Positions 1 through 8,123 of a stretch of 64,000 bases of DNA are shown here, piece after piece (within the stretch, counting starts at the first letter, position 1; the number at the start of each line of letters is the position of its first letter). A program made the position numbers and the translations under genes. Location of the stretch: positions 1-64,000 of the forward strand of contig CADASP010000015.1 in assembly GCA_902790625.1 (NCBI GenBank), read 5' to 3'. The notes under the pieces were generated by a model. The model ran no database searches and was not told where the DNA came from. It saw only the letters and a program-made list of their open reading frames with translations. The DNA is from an uncultured Prevotellaceae bacterium (lineage in GTDB: Bacteria; Bacteroidota; Bacteroidia; Bacteroidales; Bacteroidaceae).

Positions 1-94
1 CAGGGGCATTGCTGCCCCCTCGCTGCCCCTCGACTTGCATGTGTTAAGCCTGTAGCTAGCGTTCATCCTGAGCCAGGATCAAACTCTTCATTGT
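1..94 (-). rRNA. rrs: 16S ribosomal RNA, 5' end only
   Basis: The minus strand carries the universal 16S start: the complement of the 27F primer site lies at 68-87 and the gene begins near 94. The sequence that follows, ending in the V1 region at the window edge, has the Bacteroidales pattern. Only about 94 nt lie in the window and the rest continues to the left. Confidence 0.96.
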
Positions 95-355
95 AAAAAA
101 TATCTTCAGATACCCCAAGCCGCGGCAATGCCGCGGCTAACGGTACCCGTTTCTCATCCGTTGGCCAGGACGACTCCGTATCAAGTTCAAAATTGCACCC
201 TCATCACGCCACCGCAAAAAAAAGCGGCGGCATTGACGGTCATGTTTCACCCAAGAGCATTTCTGCTCCTGCTTCTTGTACTACTTCTGTCTATGTAAGC
301 TTCTCAAAGAACTCTTTTCTTCAACGCCCCGGCATTTTTTGGCCGAAAGCGGGTG
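95..355 (-). other. 16S rRNA leader region
   Basis: This non-coding stretch lies between the rRNA promoter and the 16S start. It contains a GC-rich hairpin at about 118-136 (CCGCGGCA arms) and no convincing gene. The open frames crossing it on either strand look like chance. It is read as the transcribed rRNA leader, probably holding processing and antitermination signals. Confidence 0.75.
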
Positions 356-385
356 CAAAGGTACGAACATTTTTTTGTTCCCACA
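356..385 (-). promoter_or_regulatory. rRNA operon promoter
   Basis: On the minus strand a -33 TTG (385-383) is separated by 19 bp from a -7 box TACCTTTG (363-356), matching the Bacteroidota sigma-ABfr consensus. It lies about 260 bp before the 16S start, which fits an rRNA promoter. Between this promoter and the end of the next gene (386-635) no gene is seen. Confidence 0.8.
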
Positions 386-635
386 AGCTTTTGGGGATTT
401 TTTTTGCCAAAAGGCGGAATATTTTCGCGTCTTTTGACAAATGTCAAGACGGGAGGGGCGAAACATCATATAAATTATTACGCCGACGAAATGGTCGGCG
501 CACGGCGGCATCACTTGGCAGCCGTCACATGGTGTGGGGGAGGAAGGTGGCTCCGCAGCAAAAAAAGTCAACGCCTTTTTGGGGCCAATGATAAGCATCC
601 GAAAATGGGGGCATTGCAGATGCCAGCATTTCCGC

Positions 636-3600
636 TCAAATCTGCCACACGATGTTGCCGTCTTTGTCCTCGATGCTTTCAATGAACAAATGGCCTCTGT
701 TTCCCTGATTCTTGTATGAAGGGCTGCGCTTTGTTGTCACTGTCACCTCAAGCTGACCTGACTCTGCCCCCTCGCCATCTTCCACCTCCCAGTAGCCGTC
801 GCCTCTGAATGCCAAAGTAATGGAATTACCCAGTGTCTTGTCGGCCTCTACGTAGAAGAAAGGCAACAGCGAGAAGAGCACACCATGTGCTGGGTCGTCA
901 GACGGTTCTTGCAGGCTCCAGTTGATTTTGTAGATACCGTCGCTCTGTTTCTTGTCTTGCTTTTTATTGTACACTCTGTCGTAATGGTAAAACTCCTCGG
1001 TAATTCCCCACTGGGTGATGTTGTCCATGCCAGCCACGTTGACTAATGTGGAGAAGCTGTAGGTGAACAAATACTTGTACTCATCGGCCGCAAAGGGGTT
1101 GCGGTATCGTGTCAGCTGTGTGGGGGTCACCGACATGAGGATGACGTGAGGCGATGTAGCATTGTAGCTCAGCGCCTTGTCGATGGCCACAGGACCTTTG
1201 TCGCTGACGTTCTTGAAGTAACATGGCGAGAATTTCTCGTCGTCGTCCATTGTGGGCAGATAGAAGTGGTAGGCCATACCCGTCTTTAGCGTGGCAGAGT
1301 AATTACCTTCTTCTGGATAGATGTAGTCGACAATATTCTTCCCTTTCTTGAGACAAAGGGCGGGAATGTAATTCCTATTAAACAGGCGATGCATGGTGCC
1401 CAACTCTTTCAAGCTATATTTGCCCACGAAGGTCATCTCTTTCTTTTCGTTGTTCCAGATGCGGTTGACACGCAGCGACTTGTCGTTAATGGCAGGGAAC
1501 CAAGGGAACTCTATGGGCTTACCGATGATGAAGGGGCCAATGGTGATTTTTTTGCCTTTTTCTCCCTCGCCGCCCAATCGCCGCAGCAGCAGATGATAGT
1601 CCATGTCGGCATCGGTGCCCACCACCCAGCGCATGTGCATACCCTTTTGGTCGTTGTGCCACGACTCGTCGAGATGAGGTGCCGATGGCGGCGTGTTGTG
1701 AGGACGCTTCACCTGGACGGCTTTGCTCCAAAGGCCGATGTTGTTCGACCAGTCTTTCGCGCGAACCTTATAATATATATATTTCTGGTTGACATTCATC
1801 GCCAGTGTGTCGATGAAGCCTTCCTGCTGAATGCCGCCCTGATTGCGCAGCAGAAACTCGTGGGTACTGTCGTTGGCAAAGGCCAGATCGAAGTAGGCGA
1901 TGTCGTTGTCGGCGGGATGGCACTGCCACCTGAGCAGCACATTGCCCGAAGGCAGCACCGTGGCCGTGAGCGAGTCGGGCGGCGCGGGGGCCTTGAAGTC
2001 GGTGATGCGCACCATTTGTGCCAAGCCCATGTTCTCGTTGCCCGAGTTGTCGTAGGCCGAGATGGCCATCATGCCTGTGCGCAAGCCCGTGACATCGACC
2101 ACGGCGGTGGTGTCAGTGGGGCTGATGAGCGTCGTGGCTGGTGTCGTCTTGTCGGCCAGAAGCTGCGTAATGGGTTGCCATTGGCGACCGGTGATGTCCT
2201 CGTTATAATATTGTATGACATAGCCCTGCACATCGCCGTCCTGCTTCTCGGCATTGGGGTTCTCCCAAACCACGTGGGCCAGGATGCGGCTCATGGGGTC
2301 GCTGTCGTCGGGGCGCTCCAGAACGATGTATTTCAGCTGGGGTGCCAACGGGGGTTGGATGTCGCGGGCGTAGGCGATGTGAACGGGCGACGGCGGGGTC
2401 AATTCGCCGAAGGCATCGTGAGCCATGACGCGGTACTCCCAGGCCCCGACGTAGGGAACGGAGTCGCTGAAGACGACGAGTCCCTCGTAGTCGGTCTGCT
2501 CAACCATCGAGACGTAGGGGCGTTTGTTCAGTCGCTCCCATTCACCGCTCCCCCTTTCGCGTCGTTCTATCTCAAAACTGCTATGCACCTTGTCCTCCCA
2601 CGACAGCACGAACCGGCACATCGACGTGAGCGTATCCTCCACCTGCTGGTCGGAGGGTGCAGGCTCGTAGGGGCGGTCGGAGCCTCGGAAGGTCATGTCG
2701 GCCAGCACGATGACGGTGTCCTTTTGGCAGGCCAGACCCTTCTGGTCGTAGTAGGTGTTGAGAGCATTCTGGAAGGCATCGGCATCGCCATCATATTGGT
2801 CTGCGCCATACAAGCCCAGCAATACAATGGCCAATTGCGTCCCCATCGCTGCAGCCGTCTCTTCAGGTGTGCCGCCGGCCACTGCTGCGTAGCCGTCGTA
2901 CATGCCGTGCTCGCGCATGAAATCCGTCAACATGCTGAAATTCTCTTCGGCAGTCAACTTCGCCATGCAGTCAACGCCAGCACCAGCCACCTGCTTGGTG
3001 TAGAGCACTTGCAGGTTGTACTCGTAGTCGCTGTTCTTGTCGGCAGACTTCGCTTTGTAGGGTGAGAAAGCATACTGAGGCTGCATGTTCACAAACGAGC
3101 TGCCATCGCGCACGAAGCGATTCGGCTGCACCTCGGTCTTTGCCCAGTTTTCGTTGCCCACCTTGCGGCTGCGCAACTGCCACGTCAGCTTGCCCTTGGT
3201 GTAGGCCTTGCCCTCGAGGTCGGTGTTGAGAGCGATGGTGGGACGTGCGATGTCGTGCATGTAAGCCTCGTCCTTATCCTCGGCATTGTTGAACAGCTTG
3301 CTGTCGGGAGCGGCAGGATATGCCAATGCCACATACTGTTGTAGTCCACCCAGAGGCTCTTCGTCGATCTGCTCCTCGCCACGGGTATTGAAGAAGAAGA
3401 ACTTGTTCTGCAGCCAGCGGATGCGGTAGTCGGCCATCTCGCCTTTCTTATTCTTGGCCACAAACGTAGGCCATACCTGCTGGCCGTCCTCCACTTCGTA
3501 TGCGGTGCCGATGAGACGGAGCACATAGAAGCAGCCAGGCTTGAGCTTAACGTCGGTGAAGTGGAAGCGGCTTCCTTGAGGGCCTCTGGCCTCCTCCTTG

Positions 3601-3686
3601 ATCTTGATGGGTATGCGGTATTGGCGGTACTGGTTGTGGAAGAGATTCTGCGTTTTGCTCCAGCTGGCAGCATCAGGATTCACCAT
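636..3686 (-). CDS. fibronectin type III domain protein (C-terminal piece of a broken secreted protein gene)
   Basis: This 1016-residue frame has no signal peptide of its own. At least two fibronectin type III-like modules are visible at about residues 450-560 and 565-660 (for example PPDSLTATVLPSGNVLLRW), the second ending with a KVRAKDWSNN-type strand. The protein is Asp/Asn/Tyr-rich like many surface proteins of this group. Its start codon sits inside an ATGGTGA overlap with the end of the upstream frame. Moving one base back at 3686 joins the two reading frames smoothly (…FDVLP/MVNPDA…). It is therefore more likely the main part of one about 1250-residue extracellular protein starting at 4413 than a separate gene. 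The ligand and function are unknown. Confidence 0.75.
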   Translation of the reverse strand: MVNPDAASWSKTQNLFHNQYRQYRIPIKIKEEARGPQGSRFHFTDVKLKPGCFYVLRLIGTAYEVEDGQQVWPTFVAKNKKGEMADYRIRWLQNKFFFFNTRGEEQIDEEPLGGLQQYVALAYPAAPDSKLFNNAEDKDEAYMHDIARPTIALNTDLEGKAYTKGKLTWQLRSRKVGNENWAKTEVQPNRFVRDGSSFVNMQPQYAFSPYKAKSADKNSDYEYNLQVLYTKQVAGAGVDCMAKLTAEENFSMLTDFMREHGMYDGYAAVAGGTPEETAAAMGTQLAIVLLGLYGADQYDGDADAFQNALNTYYDQKGLACQKDTVIVLADMTFRGSDRPYEPAPSDQQVEDTLTSMCRFVLSWEDKVHSSFEIERRERGSGEWERLNKRPYVSMVEQTDYEGLVVFSDSVPYVGAWEYRVMAHDAFGELTPPSPVHIAYARDIQPPLAPQLKYIVLERPDDSDPMSRILAHVVWENPNAEKQDGDVQGYVIQYYNEDITGRQWQPITQLLADKTTPATTLISPTDTTAVVDVTGLRTGMMAISAYDNSGNENMGLAQMVRITDFKAPAPPDSLTATVLPSGNVLLRWQCHPADNDIAYFDLAFANDSTHEFLLRNQGGIQQEGFIDTLAMNVNQKYIYYKVRAKDWSNNIGLWSKAVQVKRPHNTPPSAPHLDESWHNDQKGMHMRWVVGTDADMDYHLLLRRLGGEGEKGKKITIGPFIIGKPIEFPWFPAINDKSLRVNRIWNNEKKEMTFVGKYSLKELGTMHRLFNRNYIPALCLKKGKNIVDYIYPEEGNYSATLKTGMAYHFYLPTMDDDEKFSPCYFKNVSDKGPVAIDKALSYNATSPHVILMSVTPTQLTRYRNPFAADEYKYLFTYSFSTLVNVAGMDNITQWGITEEFYHYDRVYNKKQDKKQSDGIYKINWSLQEPSDDPAHGVLFSLLPFFYVEADKTLGNSITLAFRGDGYWEVEDGEGAESGQLEVTVTTKRSPSYKNQGNRGHLFIESIEDKDGNIVWQI

Positions 3687-4132
3687 GGCAGCACGTCGAA
3701 GGCGGTGCCGTCTATGAGATAGGGCGTGAGGTCGTCGGCCACATTACACTCTATCGCCTGGCTCATGCCTGGTCCGAATGATGTGGTGATGGCCGTCACG
3801 GGCTGCTTCACATGCACGGCCACGGTGATGGGGCTGATGGTGGTGCGCAGCGTGCCGTCGGCGCCCTTCACGGTGCCCGTCAGCACCACGTCGCCAGGAT
3901 TCAGGGCGTTGTAGCGCGAGTCTACGATGTCATCGCCCATCTCCCACGTCCACTCCACCACGTCGGTGGTGTTTTCAGGGGCAAGGGTATAGCAATCGTC
4001 GAGCAGCCTCTTGATGTAGGTGCCTGTGTTCACCGTCAGCTCCGTCTGGGTCTGCACGATGCTGGTGGCGGGCTGATAGATGTACACCTTGCCCTCGGCA
4101 TCCATGTCGCCCATCATCACCCACACCGACAC
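3680..4132 (-). pseudogene. middle piece of the broken fibronectin-III secreted protein gene
   Basis: This 150-residue frame continues upstream of its first ATG without a stop to about 4207, giving DADGYYSFKDNGA-type sequence. It clearly belongs after the N-terminal piece and before the large C-terminal piece. It has a beta-rich, Ig-like composition (VVLTGTVKGADGTLRTTISPI). The frame ends at TGA 3682-3680, seven bases into the next frame. Two frame changes of the same sense flank it, so either the gene is decayed or the assembly lacks one base at two places. Confidence 0.65.
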
Positions 4133-4413
4133 GCCGTCGACGCTGGGACTGATGGCCTTGATGGTGGCACCATTGTCCTTGAAGCTGTAATAGCCGTCGG
4201 CATCTTCGCTCTCACCTCGTCGCCAACAAAAGCTGCCACCTCGTAGTCGCCTATGGCAGCACGGTCGTACAGCGCGCTGCCATCAACCACCAGGTCGGTA
4301 TAGACCACGGTACTCATGTCGTAAGCACCCTCGTCAAAAGTCCAATGGCCTTGTGCTCTTGCCGTGCTGGCGAAGGCCATCAGCGAGAGGGCGAAAATCA
4401 GTAATTTTTTCAT
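4117..4413 (-). pseudogene. N-terminal piece (signal peptide) of the broken fibronectin-III secreted protein gene
   Basis: The frame begins with a clear signal peptide (MKKLLIFALSLMAFASTARAQ) and continues as GHWTFDEGAYDMSTVVYTDL and then IGDYEVAAFVGDEVR, a motif common at the N-terminus of Bacteroidota Ig/FN3 surface proteins. Past about 4207 the frame turns into a Pro/Ser/Arg-rich tail typical of out-of-frame reading, while the -1 frame carries sensible sequence. The useful part is therefore 4207-4413. A -7-like box precedes it at 4457-4464. Confidence 0.7.
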
Positions 4414-4456
4414 ACGCTTTTTGATTGTTTGTGTTAAGGAATTGTGAAATCTGATG

Positions 4457-4464
4457 CAAAATTA
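4457..4464 (-). promoter_or_regulatory. -7 box upstream of the fibronectin-III gene
   Basis: TAATTTTG on the minus strand matches TAnnTTTG, 43 bp before the ATG at 4413. No -33 TTG is found at the usual 19-21 bp distance, so the assignment is moderate. Confidence 0.5.
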
Positions 4465-4940
4465 CGGCTATTCAAACAATCTGTAGTTGTCAAAACGCGC
4501 CAAAGTGGTTGTCAATACGCGTCAAAATGCAAAAAACGAATCATATTGATACACCAACAAAGGGTCGCAACAACAGGTTCTACAGGATAGCTTCAACGAT
4601 AAGGAGTCTACGAGTAAAAGGAGGGGACATTTCATGCCCCTACACCCTACAGCCCTAAAAAACGCAATATGATTAGCCGCAATCTGCCCGCAACTGACGC
4701 TGAAAGGCTACGGGTAGGCGAGCATTGTTGATGACGACCGAAATGGGGTGGATTCAGGAGATTCGGCGCACGACAAACAGGGAGCGGGAGGCACCGCAGA
4801 GGGAAAAGGGGCATGCTTTTTAGGTTGGCAGCGGGCGGGGACATGATTGGCAGCGGCCGCTGGAAATTTGTAAATGATGATGAATATAGAAAATGGTTAT
4901 CCGCAATCACCCGCCATTCGGACTAACATAGCCTCTAAAA
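4465..4940. other. non-coding stretch with a dispersed 28-bp repeat
   Basis: No supported gene is seen here. An 87-codon minus-strand frame (4647-4910) is Pro/Leu/Arg-rich with no recognisable feature and is taken as chance. Positions 4696-4723 are identical to 62894-62921, marking a dispersed repeat. Inverted TTATCCGCAAT-like words also recur in other gaps of this window. Confidence 0.6.
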
Positions 4941-5135
4941 CAAAAAGAAAATCGTTATTCTTTCATTTTGTCGAACGAAAGGGAACGCCATCACACTTTC
5001 TATGAACGCAACGGCTATAATTACCTTTTCAGCACTGAGTAACAGGATAGCGTGTTCAGGGGCATCAAATCCAAGCGTCCACTCAACACCCGCCTGATGT
5101 ATTTTGACTTGATAGAACTGACAAAGAAGAAGTAG
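4941..5135 (+). pseudogene. C-terminal remnant of a GNAT N-acetyltransferase
   Basis: One plus-strand frame reads LSNERERHHTFYERNGYNYLFSTE, then TAA at 5040-5042, then QDSVFRGIKSKRPLNTRLMYFDL to a terminal TAG at 5133-5135. The motif FYERNGY…(R)LMYFDL is the usual end of GNAT family acetyltransferases of Bacteroidales. No N-terminal acetyl-CoA-binding part or start codon is found upstream, and an internal stop is present. It is read as a decayed fragment; the assignment rests on recalled family patterns only. Confidence 0.6.
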
Positions 5136-5186
5136 TCCCAAAATAATTCACAGGTCGCCTAATTGAAAACCAGCCTGATTGCTATA

Positions 5187-5227
5187 CGAAAGTTGCCTAA
5201 TCATGATGAGAGATTAGGCAACTTTCG
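5187..5227 (-). terminator. strong hairpin downstream of the SPFH operon
   Basis: A perfect 16-bp stem (5187-5202 with 5212-5227) encloses a 9-nt loop, 26 bp after the stop of the last gene of the minus-strand operon. There is no long T run, but position and stem strength suggest a transcription end or RNA-stabilising structure. Confidence 0.65.
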
Positions 5228-5252
5228 GTTTGAAGGGATAAGGGTATGAAAG

Positions 5253-5840
5253 TTACAATTCAATATCGACGGGAGTTCCTACCATTGCGTGGAATTCTTC
5301 TACGTCGGTAGCTGTCAAGCCGTTGTCAACGGCCTCTTGCATATACTCTTCCCATGTCGGCGTGGTGTTTAGAAACTTACGCTTGAAATAATCACGTTTA
5401 ATATATGACATAAAGTAGTATTGCTCTGCACTCGGTTCAATATCCATTGCAGCCTGAATGTCCTCCATCATTTTGTCTATTTCCTGACGGTTGTGCATGA
5501 ACGGCTTTTTGCCTCGAATCCTGGCAACGGCAGCGTAGAAGAATGGAGTAGCGTCATCAAAGTTGTCTGCCTGGGCCTTTACAAAATATTCTGTGGCCTG
5601 GTCATACTTTTTTAGACGAAGGAAGCAAAGGCCAATGGAAGTGTTGAGGTCTTTGCTGTCAGGGTGCTCGGCTGCGGCAGAGCGGTAACTCAACATATAT
5701 TTATTGACCTGCATTGTTGGCATGGCAGCAAGATTCTTAAACGACTTGATGAGAACGTCGCTTTGGCAGTATTCACACTGTTTGGTTTGGGTAGTGATAC
5801 TAGCTCCACAGTTGGGGCATTTCATTGAAATAATTTCCAT
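5253..5840 (-). CDS. zinc-ribbon and TPR-like protein, last gene of SPFH operon
   Basis: A 195-residue protein with an N-terminal zinc ribbon (CPNCGAS…CEYCQSD, residues about 8-28) followed by alpha-helical TPR-like repeats (SIGLCFLRLKKYDQATEYFVKAQADN, about residues 68-100). No signal peptide or membrane segment is present, so it should be cytoplasmic. A second possible start lies at residue 6 (MKCPNCG), which is typical of such zinc-ribbon proteins. It follows the upstream membrane gene by 10 bp. Zinc-ribbon proteins often accompany SPFH/YdjI-type proteins, so it may be a soluble partner. The function is unknown. Confidence 0.85.
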   Translation of the reverse strand: MEIISMKCPNCGASITTQTKQCEYCQSDVLIKSFKNLAAMPTMQVNKYMLSYRSAAAEHPDSKDLNTSIGLCFLRLKKYDQATEYFVKAQADNFDDATPFFYAAVARIRGKKPFMHNRQEIDKMMEDIQAAMDIEPSAEQYYFMSYIKRDYFKRKFLNTTPTWEEYMQEAVDNGLTATDVEEFHAMVGTPVDIEL

Positions 5841-5850
5841 AAACTACATA

Positions 5851-6453
5851 TTAGATAGTTACACTATTAGTTTTTAGCTTCTGTATGTCATCAATAGCAC
5901 GTTCTACAAGATTGCTAATCTGGATATTGCTGGCCACAAAATCGTTTTCTGACGTAGCTTCAAAATTTGAAACCGCATCGTCAAGTTCACTTACAATTCG
6001 TGCTATTTTACTGCCCGCACTACTATTATTTAGCACTGAAGCAGATAATGAGAAAATCTGTTTTTCCAACAATTGCAATCTTTGGCTCTGCATCTTGTTG
6101 GAAATGTTCTTCTCACGGCAAATTCTGTTGTAACGGGAAACGACGAGAGACAAGCTCCCTGAATAATTGTGTAAGGTCGAGGTCTTTTGCTGTATCACAT
6201 CCATTTCCTTTCCATGACTTTCAATGTTCCTATAGATAATATAGGTTATGAGGGCAAAGAATACGGTATAGACAGCCAGACATATATAAACCAGATTCAG
6301 CGAAGGGAAGTCTGCAGGCCATTCGTCAAGTGTCCTGCTCAAGCCATAACGGCTGATGAGCCGAATAATGCCCATTTTTGCAGCAATCAGATAGATGCCT
6401 ACGAAATAGCAGAAAACACATGAGGCGAGGATATACTTATTTACAGTTTTCAT
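5851..6453 (-). CDS. two-pass membrane protein with coiled-coil tail
   Basis: A 200-residue protein with two hydrophobic segments (about residues 7-30 and 52-73) and a long cytoplasmic helical tail (residues 80-200, for example QRLQLLEKQIFSLSASVLNN) with heptad-like spacing. No known family is recognised. It sits 12 bp after the SPFH gene and 10 bp before the zinc-ribbon gene, so the three are surely co-transcribed. A role as a membrane anchor or scaffold for the SPFH protein is inference only. Confidence 0.8.
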   Translation of the reverse strand: MKTVNKYILASCVFCYFVGIYLIAAKMGIIRLISRYGLSRTLDEWPADFPSLNLVYICLAVYTVFFALITYIIYRNIESHGKEMDVIQQKTSTLHNYSGSLSLVVSRYNRICREKNISNKMQSQRLQLLEKQIFSLSASVLNNSSAGSKIARIVSELDDAVSNFEATSENDFVASNIQISNLVERAIDDIQKLKTNSVTI

Positions 6454-6465
6454 AGTTCTTCTTCT

Positions 6466-7671
6466 TTATGGTATAGGTGGAACAGGGGGATGGGGAGGCG
6501 TTGCGGGGACAAAAAACTGTTGCAGGTCTGGCTGGTCTCCAGCCTTTCCCCACTGTGCCATACCTTGTTTCCATACCAAGGTGTCACGATTCATCATATT
6601 CGAATCTACAAGGCTTCTTAACGTATTCGCATCAAAAGGTCCTTGTTGAGAGCCATTGAGATAAACATAATAAGGCGAGAAAAACACGGGAGGAGGTGGA
6701 GCTGTTGGCTGTGGATTAACTATGGTTTGGCCTACTTGCTGCATTTGTCCTCCAAAGATGTTACCCATGCCAACACCCATGCCCAATCCGATGCCAGCTC
6801 CCATAAGATTTCCTGCGTTGCCTTCGTTGCCTGCCGCAGTTTCGAGAATATCGAACTGGCGTTCCTGCTGGTAGTTGAATCCTTGTATCTTGCGGCGTTC
6901 AGCTTCCTTGAGCGATTCGAGACGATTGTCTATAAGTCCTTTGACAACGGGGTCGTCCTCGTTGGGGCCAACATGTGCAAACTGGAAATCAACGAGTTCT
7001 ATGCCATAAAGTTCAAACTTCCCCATAAGTGTATCTTTGATAAAGTCTGCTATCTCTGGGGCATATTCGGGAAAATCGAGCGTCGATATGTTTTGTTCGC
7101 GGGCATAGCGTTTTAGGTTCTTGTTGAGTTCCTGAACTACCATTGTGGCAAACTGCTTTACAAATTCATTTGTAGTAAACAAATGCTGAGTACCTACAAA
7201 TTCATTCAGAAGCATCTGACAATCTTTCACTCTAATGCTATAGTCGCCATGAGCCCTAACAGGAATGTCAACGCCAGAGTATCTTGGGTCAGAAACGCGA
7301 ATAGGCTGTGGAGTGCCAAACTTCAGGCCACGGCGTATTACCTTGTTCACATACCAAACTTCAGCAGTGAAAGGGGTACGTCCGCCAAAAGGCAAATTAA
7401 TAATCTTCTCCAGCAGAGGCAGATTCTTGGCTGATATGGTATGCGTACCTTCGCCAAAGACATCGCAAACAGCTCCGCCCTTTACAAAGATTGCTTCCTG
7501 GCTTTTGTTTACTATAAGTTGTGCTCCAGTTGAAAGATTGTTGTATGGAAACTTCCATACCAGTTCGTCCGGCGCACCATTGTATTGTATGACATCGACT
7601 AAGCCACGCCGTTCATTGCCTTGGCCGTCGAAAGTCTCACCGTCTGAGCGTAATTTATTGAAAAATCCCAT
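6466..7671 (-). CDS. SPFH-domain protein with C-terminal GYF_2-type domain
   Basis: This 401-residue protein resembles the YdjI/virion-core SPFH family. It starts MGFFNKL, has a band-7-like region through residues 35-260 (KSQEAIFVKGG…FGEGTHTI…) with a helical ERRKIQGFNYQQER stretch, and then a Gly/Met-rich linker (about 278-300). The C-terminal module (about 325-385, YYVYLNGSQQGPFDANTLRSLV…LVWKQGMAQW) matches the GYF_2 pattern. There is no signal peptide or strong membrane helix, so membrane contact may be peripheral. It is the central gene of a five-gene operon. SPFH proteins form membrane-associated oligomers; the specific task here is unknown. Confidence 0.9.
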   Translation of the reverse strand: MGFFNKLRSDGETFDGQGNERRGLVDVIQYNGAPDELVWKFPYNNLSTGAQLIVNKSQEAIFVKGGAVCDVFGEGTHTISAKNLPLLEKIINLPFGGRTPFTAEVWYVNKVIRRGLKFGTPQPIRVSDPRYSGVDIPVRAHGDYSIRVKDCQMLLNEFVGTQHLFTTNEFVKQFATMVVQELNKNLKRYAREQNISTLDFPEYAPEIADFIKDTLMGKFELYGIELVDFQFAHVGPNEDDPVVKGLIDNRLESLKEAERRKIQGFNYQQERQFDILETAAGNEGNAGNLMGAGIGLGMGVGMGNIFGGQMQQVGQTIVNPQPTAPPPPVFFSPYYVYLNGSQQGPFDANTLRSLVDSNMMNRDTLVWKQGMAQWGKAGDQPDLQQFFVPATPPHPPVPPIP

Positions 7672-7694
7672 ATTGTTTTAAGTGTGGATTGTAG

Positions 7695-8108
7695 TTATGG
7701 ATAATCTGTCTTGTAACCAGGTTCCTGACAGGTAAGTGTCACACGCCTGATAATGAGCAGTAGCGCCTTCGGCCAAGCATATTTCCGTAATGCCAACAAG
7801 GCATATTCTGAGCACGTAGGCAAACATGTACATTGTCGTCTCAGGGATTCGGGCGCATATCGTTGATAGATTTTGACTACCATTTGGAGTATTACTCGAC
7901 CGAAAATGAGAAAAGCAACGATGTGAACTGTCTCAGCAAGAAGCAAGAATGAACTTGCAGAAAGAGGCAACCAGCTTAAGCAAGCGTATACAAGCAGTTC
8001 AAACGCTATGATTACAAAGACAATGAGGAACCAATTGATGTTCGGCCGACTCAGTTCGTGATGTCTACAGTAGTAGCGTATGCTGTCCGCATCCGTCCGA
8101 AAGTCCAT
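7695..8108 (-). CDS. YidD-like membrane protein
   Basis: A 137-residue protein with two hydrophobic segments (about residues 25-45 and 50-75) followed by a C-terminal part with the YidD signature: three cysteines in CTCLPTCSEYALLALRKYAW, then the RRVTLTCQEPGYKTDYP tail. Normal YidD is about 70-85 residues and lies near yidC or rnpA, where it assists membrane protein insertion. Here the YidD-like module is fused to an N-terminal membrane domain and placed in an SPFH operon, 23 bp before the SPFH gene. It is probably a divergent paralogue rather than the housekeeping copy. Confidence 0.8.
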   Translation of the reverse strand: MDFRTDADSIRYYCRHHELSRPNINWFLIVFVIIAFELLVYACLSWLPLSASSFLLLAETVHIVAFLIFGRVILQMVVKIYQRYAPESLRRQCTCLPTCSEYALLALRKYAWPKALLLIIRRVTLTCQEPGYKTDYP

Positions 8109-8123
8109 TCTTGTAAATTTTCC

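Noticed and set aside
193..719. Overlapping short frames upstream of the 16S gene
   Set aside because: They cross the rRNA promoter and leader in several frames, with no start context or family features.
1389..3065. 558-codon plus-strand frame opposite the fibronectin-III gene
   Set aside because: It lies wholly antisense to a frame with clear FN3 sequence, is rich in His/Val/Arg as expected for a shadow of GC-rich codons, and has no recognisable domain.
4647..4910. 87-codon minus-strand frame
   Set aside because: Low-complexity Pro/Leu/Arg composition and no homology-like motif; part of it lies in a dispersed repeat.
4935..5141. 68-codon minus-strand frame
   Set aside because: It is the reverse of the GNAT remnant, whose plus-strand reading has recognisable motifs.
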